Positions 26,398 through 34,248 of a stretch of DNA of 64,000 nt are shown in pieces. Source of the DNA: Candidatus Sulfotelmatobacter sp. (GTDB lineage Bacteria > Vulcanimicrobiota > Vulcanimicrobiia > Vulcanimicrobiales > Vulcanimicrobiaceae); the NCBI GenBank assembly GCA_035504415.1, contig DATJRY010000019.1:62001-126000 (forward strand). The letters are read 5' to 3'. The notes below the pieces were generated by a model, which worked only from the letters and a program-made list of their open reading frames with translations, did not search any database and was not told the DNA's origin. A program made the translations under genes and the position numbers. Position 1 is the stretch's first letter. Each line of letters begins with the position of its first letter.

Positions 26398-26431
26398 GCC
26401 GAACGACCGTAGCATGCCGCTCGGGTGACGG

Positions 26432-27301
26432 TCAAGCGGAAGGCTCGGCGACGGCCGGGTTCTCGAGCGCGCCGATCCGCTCGATCTCGACCCGCACGCG
26501 CTCACCGGGCTTGATCCAGCGGCGCGGGTTGCGCGACATGCCGACGCCGGCCGGCGTCCCGGTCGCGACGATGTCGCCCGGCTCGAGCGTCATCACCGCC
26601 GACAGCTCGGCCACCAGCCGCGGCACGGAGAAGACCATCTGCGCCGTCGAGGAGTCCTGCAGCACCTCGCCGTCGATCGAGCACGCGATGCGCAGCGCGT
26701 TGGGATCGGGGATCTCGTCGGCGGTGACGACGTACGGGCCGCACGGGCCGTGCGTGTCCCAGACCTTGCCCATCGTCCACTGCGAGGTGCGCGCCTGGTA
26801 GTCGCGCACGCTGACGTCGTTGAAGCAGGTGTAGCCGCCGATCACCGCCAGCGCGTCGGCTTCGGCGACGTGCCGCGCGCGCGTCCCGACGACGAACGCC
26901 AGCTCGGCCTCGTAGTCGACGCGGTGCGAGGCCGCCGGGATGACGATCGGGTCGCCGTCGGCGATCAGCGTGTTCGGCCACTTCGCGAACACCGCGACGA
27001 AGCTGGGCAGCTCGAGCTTCACCTCGGCGGCATGATCGCGGTAGTTCAAGCCGATGCAGATGATCTTGGCCGGATTGGGGACCGGCGGCCGCAATTCGAT
27101 CTCGTCGCGCCGCGAGCGATAGGCGGGCCCGGCGGCATCGGCGGCGCGCGCCGCTCGGGCGAGCACCGCGGGGCCGCCGGCCAGCACGCCCGCGACGCTG
27201 TCGGGCAGGTCGGGATCCGCCGCGAGCAGGTCGACGATGCCTCGCTCGGTCCACGCGCCCACCCGGTCCGGGCCGCCGGCGCGAAAAGTGCAAAGTTTCA
27301 T
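26432..27301 (-). CDS. Fumarylacetoacetate hydrolase-family protein
   Basis: 289 residues. N-terminal cap (MKLCTFRAGGPDRVGAW), then the FAH core: PAKIICIGLNYRDHAAE, FAKWPNTLIADGDPIVIP, DYEAELAFVVGTRARHV with the metal-binding acidic residues, GYTCFNDVSVRDYQ, and GDIVATGTPAGVG. Members are acylpyruvases, fumarylpyruvate hydrolases or 2-hydroxyhepta-2,4-diene-1,7-dioate isomerases in aromatic breakdown; the exact one cannot be told. Good ATG start. It stands alone upstream of the ilvE leader and may fit with the aromatic pathways elsewhere in the window. Confidence 0.88.
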   Translation of the reverse strand: MKLCTFRAGGPDRVGAWTERGIVDLLAADPDLPDSVAGVLAGGPAVLARAARAADAAGPAYRSRRDEIELRPPVPNPAKIICIGLNYRDHAAEVKLELPSFVAVFAKWPNTLIADGDPIVIPAASHRVDYEAELAFVVGTRARHVAEADALAVIGGYTCFNDVSVRDYQARTSQWTMGKVWDTHGPCGPYVVTADEIPDPNALRIACSIDGEVLQDSSTAQMVFSVPRLVAELSAVMTLEPGDIVATGTPAGVGMSRNPRRWIKPGERVRVEIERIGALENPAVAEPSA

Positions 27302-27448
27302 TCGAACGATCAGCCTCCGGATGATGTTTGAAGGGCGTGGGCGCAGGGTATTCTTCGCGCCGAGGGGCCCGCTGCAACACTCTTCTGCCCGCCCTCACGA
27401 GTGACGGCGTCGTCTGCACCGCAACACGGTAGGCGACGCCGTTCTCGT

Positions 27449-28090
27449 TCACGAGCTCACCCGCCCGCGATCGATGTGGACCGTCGGGGCGCCGGCGAAG
27501 GCGGCGGTGTCGTGGGCGTCGTGGGTGACCAGCACGACCGGCACGTCGAGCGTGCTCAGGGTCTCCCGGACCTCGCCGCGGACGCGCGCGCGCGTCGTCG
27601 GGTCGAGCGCGGCGAACGGCTCGTCGAGCAGCAGGGCGCGCGGCGTCCAGGCCAGCGCGCGAGCGAGGGCGACGCGTTGGCGTTCGCCGCCCGAGAGCGC
27701 GCGCGGCCGCGCCGCGGCCAGCGCCGCGATCCCCAGCCGTTCGAGCCACGTGCGCGCGATCGCGTACCGTTGGCCGCCGCCCACGCCGCGCGCGGCCAAG
27801 CCGAACGCGACGTTGTCGAGCACGGTCAAGTGCGGAAAGAGGGCGTACTCCTGAAAGACGTACGCCACGTCGCGGCGATGCGCGGGTACGTGCGCGCGGC
27901 CGTCGTCGAGTACGCGGCCGTCCAGCGTGACGCGGCCGGCGTCGGGCCGGACCAGGCCCGCGATCGTGCGCAAGAGCGTCGTCTTGCCGACCCCGCTCGG
28001 ACCGGTCAGCACGGTGACGCCGCGGTCGAACGCGACGGTGGCCTGCAGCTCGAAGCTGCGCAGCCGTTTGCGGATCGCGAGCTCGATCAT
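27449..28090 (-). CDS. modC: Molybdate ABC transporter ATP-binding protein
   Basis: 213 residues with Walker A GPSGVGKTT, Q-loop FQEYALFPHL, signature LSGGERQRVALARAL, Walker B ALLLDEPFAALD and the H-loop THD. It lacks the C-terminal molybdate-binding (TOBE/Mop) domain of long ModC proteins. The ATG overlaps the modB stop (ATGA). With ModB it would import molybdate, needed here for the CO dehydrogenase molybdenum cofactor. The specificity call rests on the ModB-type permease and the short ATPase; sulfate/tungstate cannot be excluded. Confidence 0.82.
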   Translation of the reverse strand: MIELAIRKRLRSFELQATVAFDRGVTVLTGPSGVGKTTLLRTIAGLVRPDAGRVTLDGRVLDDGRAHVPAHRRDVAYVFQEYALFPHLTVLDNVAFGLAARGVGGGQRYAIARTWLERLGIAALAAARPRALSGGERQRVALARALAWTPRALLLDEPFAALDPTTRARVRGEVRETLSTLDVPVVLVTHDAHDTAAFAGAPTVHIDRGRVSS

Positions 28091-28860
28091 ACCGCGCGCT
28101 TCTCGAACACGCGCGCGGCGACGACGATGATCAGCGCGACGGTGACCAGCACGACCGCCAGCGCGCCGGACAAATCGAGGTCGCCGCTCGAGAGGCCGAG
28201 ATAGACGGCGATCGGCATCGTCTGCGTGACGCCGGGCAGGTTGCCGGCGAACATGATCGTCGCGCCGAACTCGCCGAGCGCGCGCGCCCAGGCCAACACC
28301 GCGCCGCCGGCCAGCGCGGGCAGCGCCAGCGGCACCGTCACCAGCGCGAAGGTGCGCAGCGGCCCGCTGCCCAGGGTCGCCGCCGCGTCCTCGTAGACGC
28401 GCTCGACCGACCCGAAGCCCGTGCGCGCGGCGCGAATGTAGAACGGCGCGCCGACGAACAGCTGCGCCAGCACGACCGCCGCGGTGGTGAACGCCAGCCG
28501 CACGTGCAGCGCGTCGAGCGCCGGCGCGGCCCAGCCGTGGGTGCCGAACACGAACAGCAGCGCCAAGCCCGCGACGGCGGGCGGCACCACGATCGGCAGG
28601 TCGACCGCGGCGTCGGCCAGCGTGCGCCCCGGAAAGCGTCCGCGCGCCAACACGTACGCCAGCGGCGTGCCGAGCAGCAGCGTGAGCGCCAGCGAGGCCA
28701 GCGTCGTGAGGAACGAGAGGCGCAGCGCGGCGAGCGCCGGCGGTGAGGTGACCAACGCGACGAAGCGATCCGGGCTCAGGTGCGCGTACAGCGAGCCGAG
28801 CGGTACGACGATGAACGCGAGGAAAATCGCCGAGGCGAGCACGACCGCGACTCGAAGCAT
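28087..28860 (-). CDS. modB: Molybdate ABC transporter permease
   Basis: 257 residues with about six membrane helices and the permease EAA-type loop (YEDAAATLGSGPLRTFALVTVPLALPALAGG). LPIVVPPAVAGLALLFVFG and ARALGEFGATIMFAGNLPGVTQTMPIAVY are characteristic of ModB. It starts 12 bases from the end of the SpoIIE-type phosphatase gene and overlaps modC by four bases. No modA binding-protein gene lies next to it, so the binding protein must be encoded elsewhere. Confidence 0.85.
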   Translation of the reverse strand: MLRVAVVLASAIFLAFIVVPLGSLYAHLSPDRFVALVTSPPALAALRLSFLTTLASLALTLLLGTPLAYVLARGRFPGRTLADAAVDLPIVVPPAVAGLALLFVFGTHGWAAPALDALHVRLAFTTAAVVLAQLFVGAPFYIRAARTGFGSVERVYEDAAATLGSGPLRTFALVTVPLALPALAGGAVLAWARALGEFGATIMFAGNLPGVTQTMPIAVYLGLSSGDLDLSGALAVVLVTVALIIVVAARVFEKRAV

Positions 28861-28872
28861 GCTTCGCGTCCG

Positions 28873-31719
28873 CTACGACCGCAGCGCGCCGGACCCTGTC
28901 GCCTCGAAGGTTACCGTCACCCGTGTGCCGCCCAGCGGCGTCGATTGGATCGCCAGCCCGTCGGCAATGGCGCGCACCAGCGCGAGGCCGCGGCCGCTCT
29001 CGGAGTCCGGTGCGGTCGGAGCGCTCGGCGGGGCGAAGCCGGTGCCGCGGTCCTCGACGGTCAGCTGCACGCGCCGCTCGTCGCGCCCGACGATCACGCG
29101 CACCGGTCCGGGCGCGTGACGCACGGCGTTCGCGATCAGCTCTCCGAACGCGAGCTCGCTGGAGAAGCGCGTCTCCGGACGTCCGGTCCACTCCGCGACG
29201 AGCGCGCCGACCTCGCGGCGCACCATCGTGCCGGTGCGTCCGTCCCCGCTGGTGAACGACCACGCCCGTTCGTCGCCGGCGACCGGTGCGGCCAGCCGGT
29301 CGAGCGCCACGGTCAGGATCGCGATGTCGTCGCTCGGCTCGTCGTCGCCGAGCACTTCTTTCATCAGCGCGCCGGCCAAGTGATCGAGGTTCTCGGGCAC
29401 CAGCTCGCGGATCGCCAGCTCGATGCGGCGTTCGCCTTCCTCGAGGTCGCGCGCGAACTCCATCAGGCCGTCGGTGAACATCACCAGCGTGCTGGGCGCG
29501 CTCAGCCGCAACGCGAAGTCGACGCCCTCGTCGTCGCGCAGCCCGAGCGGCAAGCCGGCCGTCGAGAGGCGTCGAACGCCGGTCTCGTCGACGAGCAGCG
29601 GCGCCGGATGTCCGGCGCTGGCGTACGCGAAGTCGCCCGTCGCCGGGTCGAGCAGACCGAAGATCGCGGTGACGAAGACGTTGCGGCCGCTGGCGACGAG
29701 CAGCTGGCTCGCGCGGTCGAGGATCGCCGCGGGTTCGGCCGACTCGAAGGCGGCGGCGCGCAGCGCTTGACGGATCTCGCCCATGATGACGGCGGCTTCG
29801 AGCCCGTGCCCGGTCACGTCGCCGATCGTCACCGCGACGCGCCCGTCGGGGATGGTGAACGCGTCGTAGAAGTCGCCGCCGACGCGCTGCGACTCGGACG
29901 CCGCCGAGTACGACGCCGAGAAGCGCACGTCGCGCAGGATCGGCAGCTGCGCGGGCAGCATCGCGCGCTGCAGCGCGTCGGCGGTGGTGCGTTCGCGTTC
30001 GTACAGGCGCGCGTGCTCGAGCGAGAGCGCGGCGCGGCGCGCGAACTCGCGTACGACCCCGACGTCGTCGGCGTCGAAGCCGCCTTCGGTGCGCGCCAGC
30101 GCCAGCACGCCCAGCGGACCTTCGGAGCCGATCAGCGGAACGATCATCGCGGCGCTCGCGCCGGTCGGATGCAGCCACGGATCCTCGAAGCGCGGCGCCG
30201 TGAGCACGACCGGATCGATGCCGGCGACGATGCGTTCGAGCGTCGCGCCGAGCGCCGGCTGGACCGGCGTGCCCAGCCAACGGCGCGCGCCCATCTCGTC
30301 GGCGAGGTCGACGCTGCCCAGGCCCGCCAACGCGTAGCGCCCCTCCTGGTTGCGCAGCGCGACCCAGGTGCGATCGGCCAATCGCGGGACGAGCAGCGTC
30401 TTGACCGCGCCGACGGTCGCGACCACGTCGAGCGAGGCGCCCAGCCGTTCGCCGGCGCGCGAGAGGAACGCCTCGCGCTCTTCGAGCCGCTTCTGCGCGT
30501 CGACGTCGGTGGAGGTGCAGATCCAGGCGACGATCGCGCCGTCGGGATTGCGCACCGGGACCGCGTTGGCGAGGAACCAACGCGCGCGACCGCCCAGCTC
30601 GCGCAACCGCACCTCGGCGGCGAACGGTTCACCGCTGCGCACGCTGCGCGACCACTGCTCGCGAATCGCGGGCTCCTGCGGCGGATCGATCGCCGCGCGC
30701 CAACCGCCGCCGCGCGCGTTCTCGAGCGGCAGCCCCGTGTACGCGACCCAGCGGTCGTTGACGTACTCGACCTCACCCTGCGCGTTGGCGGTCCAGATCA
30801 GCTGCGGGACGACGTTGGCCAGCGAGGTGTAGCGCGCTTGGCCCGCGGCGAGCGCTTCGGCGGTGGTGCGGCCACGCGCGGCCAAGCGCAGCACCAGCTC
30901 GTTGAGCTTCACCAGGAACACCGCCAACACGATCAACGTCCCCAGCAGCTCCTCGAAGCGCGCGGCGTACCAGCCGACGGAGAAGCGCGCGCCGCCCAGC
31001 TCGCCTGCGCTGATGATCGAGACGGTGCGCGAGAGCAGCACGACGGCGAGCCAGACTTCGGTGACCGTGCGCAGCCGATCGGCTACCACCGCCAGCGCGA
31101 CGATCGTCAGTACCGCGATCGCCGGCGCGACGGCCAGCGTCCAGAGCGGCTGGTAGGTGTCGCCGGCCGTCAGGTGCGGCAGCGCCGCTCCGCCGCGTAT
31201 CATCCCGACGGCGGCCGCCACGAAGAGCGCCACGATCGCCAGGCCCAGCGCGCGCACGTTCCGGCGCGAAAGCTGCCAGCGTCGCCGCGCGGCCAATCCC
31301 TCGGCGATCATCAGCAGCGCGAAGCAGACGTTGCCGGCCACGTAGCACCAGGACGCGGTCTGCGGTGCCGCGCCCAGCGCGATTCCCGGCACGAACGCGT
31401 CGGGAAAGGTCAGCAGGTAGACGATCTGCCAGCCGGTGGCGACGGCGTAGGCCAACGCCGAAAGCGCCAGCTTGAGGTCGCGCGCCGATCGGTACTGCAC
31501 GTACAGCAGCAGCGTCGTGAGCACGAGTGCGACGATGCCGGCGCCGACGACCGACGGCAAGAAGCCCGGCACCGTGGCGAGCCGCAGCGAGGCCAGCGGG
31601 ACGCTGCAGGCCAGGAGGATCAGGAACGCGAGCGCGGTGACGATCGCGAAACGCCGGTCGTTGCCGGTCGCCGGCGCGGTCGCCACGTTTTCGATCGCGC
31701 GCGTTTCGAACTGCGTCAC
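28873..31719 (-). CDS. Membrane sensor PP2C phosphatase (PAS-GAF-SpoIIE) with anti-sigma kinase domain
   Basis: 948 residues. About eight N-terminal helices (residues 25-275) form an integral membrane sensor, then a PAS domain (VVPQLIWTANAQGEVEYVNDRW), a GAF domain (about 420-560), an RsbU/SpoIIE phosphatase (GGDFYDAF, IGDVTGHGLEAAV, SAGHPAPLLV, FTDGL), and a C-terminal GHKL domain like RsbW (FGELIANAVRHAPG, VEDRGTGF, GRGLALVRAIADGL). Phosphatase and anti-sigma kinase functions on one chain suggest control of a partner-switching stress or sigma pathway. It precedes modBC on the same strand, with only 12 bases between. Confidence 0.88.
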   Translation of the reverse strand: MTQFETRAIENVATAPATGNDRRFAIVTALAFLILLACSVPLASLRLATVPGFLPSVVGAGIVALVLTTLLLYVQYRSARDLKLALSALAYAVATGWQIVYLLTFPDAFVPGIALGAAPQTASWCYVAGNVCFALLMIAEGLAARRRWQLSRRNVRALGLAIVALFVAAAVGMIRGGAALPHLTAGDTYQPLWTLAVAPAIAVLTIVALAVVADRLRTVTEVWLAVVLLSRTVSIISAGELGGARFSVGWYAARFEELLGTLIVLAVFLVKLNELVLRLAARGRTTAEALAAGQARYTSLANVVPQLIWTANAQGEVEYVNDRWVAYTGLPLENARGGGWRAAIDPPQEPAIREQWSRSVRSGEPFAAEVRLRELGGRARWFLANAVPVRNPDGAIVAWICTSTDVDAQKRLEEREAFLSRAGERLGASLDVVATVGAVKTLLVPRLADRTWVALRNQEGRYALAGLGSVDLADEMGARRWLGTPVQPALGATLERIVAGIDPVVLTAPRFEDPWLHPTGASAAMIVPLIGSEGPLGVLALARTEGGFDADDVGVVREFARRAALSLEHARLYERERTTADALQRAMLPAQLPILRDVRFSASYSAASESQRVGGDFYDAFTIPDGRVAVTIGDVTGHGLEAAVIMGEIRQALRAAAFESAEPAAILDRASQLLVASGRNVFVTAIFGLLDPATGDFAYASAGHPAPLLVDETGVRRLSTAGLPLGLRDDEGVDFALRLSAPSTLVMFTDGLMEFARDLEEGERRIELAIRELVPENLDHLAGALMKEVLGDDEPSDDIAILTVALDRLAAPVAGDERAWSFTSGDGRTGTMVRREVGALVAEWTGRPETRFSSELAFGELIANAVRHAPGPVRVIVGRDERRVQLTVEDRGTGFAPPSAPTAPDSESGRGLALVRAIADGLAIQSTPLGGTRVTVTFEATGSGALRS

Positions 31720-31771
31720 AGCACGCCGATCATACCCACGGCGGCGACGAAGTCGTCGCCGGAGAGGAGCG

Positions 31772-31808
31772 AGCCCGACCGTGCGTCCGTGGGGCGAGCG
31801 GTCGGGCT
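31772..31808 (-). terminator. Hairpin after the HU gene
   Basis: AGCCCGACCG (31772-31781) pairs perfectly with CGGTCGGGCT (31799-31808) over 10 bases with a 17-base loop, 24 bases past the HU stop on the minus strand. No clear T-run follows, so termination is likely but not textbook. Confidence 0.55.
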
Positions 31809-31832
31809 ACTCGGGCGCCGAAGCGCCGGGGA

Positions 31833-32258
31833 TCAGCGGCCGCGCTTCTTCGCGGCGACCTTGCGCGCCGGCGCCTTCTTGGCGGGGGCGGCCTTGCGCG
31901 CCGGCGCCTTCTTCGCCGCGGCCTTCTTGGCGGGAGCCTTCTTCGCGGCCGCCTTCTTCGCCGGAGCCTTGCGACCGCCGCGCGCGCTCCCGACCGCTTC
32001 CTTGAGCTCGCGACCCGCGGTGAACTTCAGCACGCGCTTCGCGGGCACGTGCACCGGCTCGCCCGTTTGCGGGTTGCGCGCGATGCGCGCGGCCCGGTCG
32101 CGGATGCGGAACACGCCGAACGGGGTCAGCGCGACCTTGTCGCCCGATTTGAGCACGGTCGTGATGCGATCGAAGAGCGCTTCGACCAGCTCGCCGACTT
32201 GCTTGCGCGGGAGCTCATGTTCTTCGGCGAGCTCGCGCACGAGTTCGGATTTCGTCAA
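31833..32258 (-). CDS. HU-family DNA-binding protein with lysine/alanine tail
   Basis: 141 residues: a normal HU domain of about 90 residues (TKSELVRELAEEHELPRKQV, GVFRIRDRAARIARNPQTGEPVHVPAKRVLKFTAG) followed by a ~50-residue tail of KAPAKKAAAKK-type repeats like the C-terminus of eukaryotic histone H1 and mycobacterial HupB. It should coat and bend DNA; the tail adds non-specific binding. The TTG start at 32258 lies after GAGAAGAAAC and gives the usual HU N-terminus; the frame upstream does not resemble HU. Single gene with a terminator-like hairpin behind it. Confidence 0.88.
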   Translation of the reverse strand: MTKSELVRELAEEHELPRKQVGELVEALFDRITTVLKSGDKVALTPFGVFRIRDRAARIARNPQTGEPVHVPAKRVLKFTAGRELKEAVGSARGGRKAPAKKAAAKKAPAKKAAAKKAPARKAAPAKKAPARKVAAKKRGR

Positions 32259-32388
32259 TGTTTCTTCTCGTTTCGATGAGGAGAGTTGCAGCTCGGAGAG
32301 CCGTTTGCGCCCTGATACTCCGCACCGGGCGTTCGCCCTGCAAAAAATGCGGAGGACAACGGCAAATTTTGCGCGCAACGACGCCCGG

Positions 32389-34065
32389 ATGCGGCTTTTC
32401 CACAGCCTGGCGGCGGCGTTGCTGCTCCTCTCCATGGGGCCGCCGCCGGCGGCGCTCGGCGCGACCGGCGGTGCGGAGCCGGCCGGACCGCGTGTCGTGG
32501 TGACGTTGCCGGCCGGCGCGCGCGGACCGCTGACCGGGCGCGTCTACGTCGCGTTCTCCCGTACCGCGTCGCCGGAACCGCGCACGGTGGCCGGCGATCT
32601 CGCCGACAGCGTCCCGTTCTTCGCCCGGGACGTGGGCGCGTGGCGAGCGGGCCAGCGCGTCGCGATCGGTGCGGACACGGCCGGCTACCCGGTCCCGGCG
32701 CTGCGCGACATGCCGCCGGGCACCTATTACGCGCAAGCGATTTTCAGCGTCTATACGCGCTATCCGCGTGCCGACGGCCACGTGATCTGGGCCCATCAGG
32801 ATCACTGGGAAGGCCAAGAATTCGGCCTGAGCCCGGGCAATCTCGTCAGCGCGGTGACGCGCGTGCGGATCGGGCCCGGCGCGCCGCCGATCGTGCTGGC
32901 GCTGACCCGCGTGCTGCCGCCGGTGCGCGTTCCGGCCGACACGCCGTGGGTCGTCCACGTGCGCATCCGCAGCGCGCTGCTCTCGCACTTCTGGGGCGTA
33001 CCGCAGTATCTGGGCGCGACGGTGCTGTTGCCGAAAGGCTACGCGCTGCACCCGCAGCGCCGCTATCCGGCCGTCTACCAGCAGACGCACTTCACGCTGC
33101 GCGCGCCGTTCGGCTTCGATCCGAGCGCCAAACCGCCGACCGCCGCGGAGCAAAACCGGCTGGCGCGCTTCGGCGGGCGCGCCAGCCGCTACGCGTTCAC
33201 GCGGGCCTGGATGCGCGGTGACGCGCCTCCGATGGTCGCGGTGACGTTCCTGCACCCGACGCCGTATTACGACGACTCCTACGCCGTCGACTCGGTCAAC
33301 GACGGACCGTACGGCACCGCGATCATGACCGAGCTGATCCCGTATCTGGAAAAGCGCTTCCATTTGATCGCCGCCGGCGACGCGCGTTTCCTGATCGGCG
33401 GTTCGACGGGCGGCTGGGAAGCGCTGGCGCTGCAGATCTACCACCCGAACGACTTCAACGGCGCGTGGGGGCTGTATCCCGATCCGGTCGATTTTCACCG
33501 CTTCCAGCTCGGCGATCTCTACACGGACGCCAACGCGTTCTACGAGCCGTATGCCGCGTGGAATCTCGCCGAGATCGGCGCGCAGCGGCGCGCCGACGGC
33601 CTCCAGGTCGAGACGATGCGTGGTGAGAGCCGGCTCGAGTACGTGCGCGGCTCACACGGGCGCTCGACGGAGCAGTTCAACGCCTGGGACGCCGCGTGGG
33701 GACCGATCGGTGCCGACGGGTATCCGCGCGAGCTGTGGGACAAGCACACCGGCCGTATCGATCGCGGCGCCGTGCTGTGGTCGCGCGCGCACGGTTACGA
33801 CTTGACCGACTACCTCGTGCGCAATTGGGCGCGCATCGGCCGATCGCTGGTCGGCAAACTGCACGTGGACGTCGGCGACGCCGACGACTACTACCTGAAC
33901 CTCGCTTGCTACCGCATGCAGCACGCGTTAGCCCACCTGACCCCCGGTCCGCAGGCGGAGTTTCGTTATGGCCGGCCGCTCGCGCCGCACGGATGGCAGA
34001 GCACCTCGGATCTGGGATTCTTGCGCGCCATGTGGGCACGCGTGCCGAGCGCGCTGCGCCCTTGA
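32389..34065 (+). CDS. Secreted alpha/beta-hydrolase (putative esterase)
   Basis: 558 residues with a signal peptide (MRLFHSLAAALLLLSMG, cleavage near ALGA). The middle shows an esterase D/enterochelin esterase-like fold: GATVLLPKGYALHPQRRYPAVY, then FLIGGSTGGWEALALQIYHP with the nucleophile serine in GGSTGG. The acid/histidine pair would lie in VDVGDADDYYLNLA and further on. Substrate unknown. An ATG at 32347 would add 14 residues before the signal; I prefer 32389. The stop codon is within the presumed promoter of the sulfite reductase leader. Confidence 0.75.
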   Translation: MRLFHSLAAALLLLSMGPPPAALGATGGAEPAGPRVVVTLPAGARGPLTGRVYVAFSRTASPEPRTVAGDLADSVPFFARDVGAWRAGQRVAIGADTAGYPVPALRDMPPGTYYAQAIFSVYTRYPRADGHVIWAHQDHWEGQEFGLSPGNLVSAVTRVRIGPGAPPIVLALTRVLPPVRVPADTPWVVHVRIRSALLSHFWGVPQYLGATVLLPKGYALHPQRRYPAVYQQTHFTLRAPFGFDPSAKPPTAAEQNRLARFGGRASRYAFTRAWMRGDAPPMVAVTFLHPTPYYDDSYAVDSVNDGPYGTAIMTELIPYLEKRFHLIAAGDARFLIGGSTGGWEALALQIYHPNDFNGAWGLYPDPVDFHRFQLGDLYTDANAFYEPYAAWNLAEIGAQRRADGLQVETMRGESRLEYVRGSHGRSTEQFNAWDAAWGPIGADGYPRELWDKHTGRIDRGAVLWSRAHGYDLTDYLVRNWARIGRSLVGKLHVDVGDADDYYLNLACYRMQHALAHLTPGPQAEFRYGRPLAPHGWQSTSDLGFLRAMWARVPSALRP

Positions 34066-34090
34066 CGCTCCCGCGGGCCTGTGATAAGGT
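34062..34090 (+). promoter_or_regulatory. Candidate promoter of the cysteine leader
   Basis: TTGACG (34062-34067) and TAAGGT (34085-34090) are 17 bases apart, a fair sigma-70 pattern. Transcription would begin about 7 bases later, at or just before the leader ATG (34099), so the leader mRNA may be almost leaderless. AAGGT at 34086-34090 could alternatively be a ribosome site if transcription starts further upstream. Confidence 0.45.
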
Positions 34091-34098
34091 CCGTGCAC

Positions 34099-34173
34099 AT
34101 GTCCTTCACCTGTTGTCTCTCGATGATGCAGTGTTCCACGGGCCTTCGGACCCGGCGGTCGGCAACGTCATGA
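34099..34173 (+). CDS. Cysteine-rich leader peptide of the sulfite/APS reductase operon
   Basis: 24 codons, too short for normal gene finders. The peptide begins MSFTCCLSMMQC: Cys5-Cys6, Met9-Met10 and Cys12, that is five sulfur residues within eight positions, all cysteines TGT. It ends in an arginine/serine-rich stretch and TGA at 34171-34173. An intrinsic terminator follows 28 bases later, before the sulfite reductase start. This is the layout of amino-acid attenuators: scarcity of Cys-tRNA stalls the ribosome and lets the operon be read. Polycysteine leader ORFs upstream of sulfur genes are known in mycobacteria. Confidence 0.75.
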   Translation: MSFTCCLSMMQCSTGLRTRRSATS

Positions 34174-34199
34174 GGCGATAACGGCATCGCAGCGACGTT
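34164..34199 (+). promoter_or_regulatory. Hairpin spanning the leader stop codon
   Basis: AACGTC (34164-34169) pairs with GACGTT (34194-34199); inside, GCGAT (34175-34179) pairs with ATCGC (34186-34190). The leader stop codon is in the left arm's bulge. A ribosome at the stop would open this structure. GGCGG at 34154-34158 can also pair with CCGCC in the terminator's 5' arm, a possible antiterminator contact. Confidence 0.4.
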
Positions 34200-34201
34200 T
34201 T

Positions 34202-34236
34202 GAGCCCCCGCCATCCGGCGGGGGCTCTTCGTTTTT
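34202..34236 (+). terminator. Intrinsic terminator (attenuator) before sulfite reductase
   Basis: GAGCCCCCGCC (34202-34212) and GGCGGGGGCTC (34217-34227) form a perfect 11-bp stem with loop ATCC, followed by TTCGTTTTT. It lies between the leader peptide and the sulfite reductase ATG (34249), where a terminator makes sense only as a regulated attenuator or as an end for the short leader RNA. Confidence 0.85.
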
Positions 34237-34248
34237 CCGGGGAGTACG

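Noticed and set aside
28780-32388. Very long open frame on the plus strand running into the esterase gene
   Set aside because: It is antisense to modB, the SpoIIE phosphatase and HU, with an Arg/Ala/Gly/His-rich composition typical of a GC-rich shadow frame. Only the part from 32389 has a signal peptide and a real domain.
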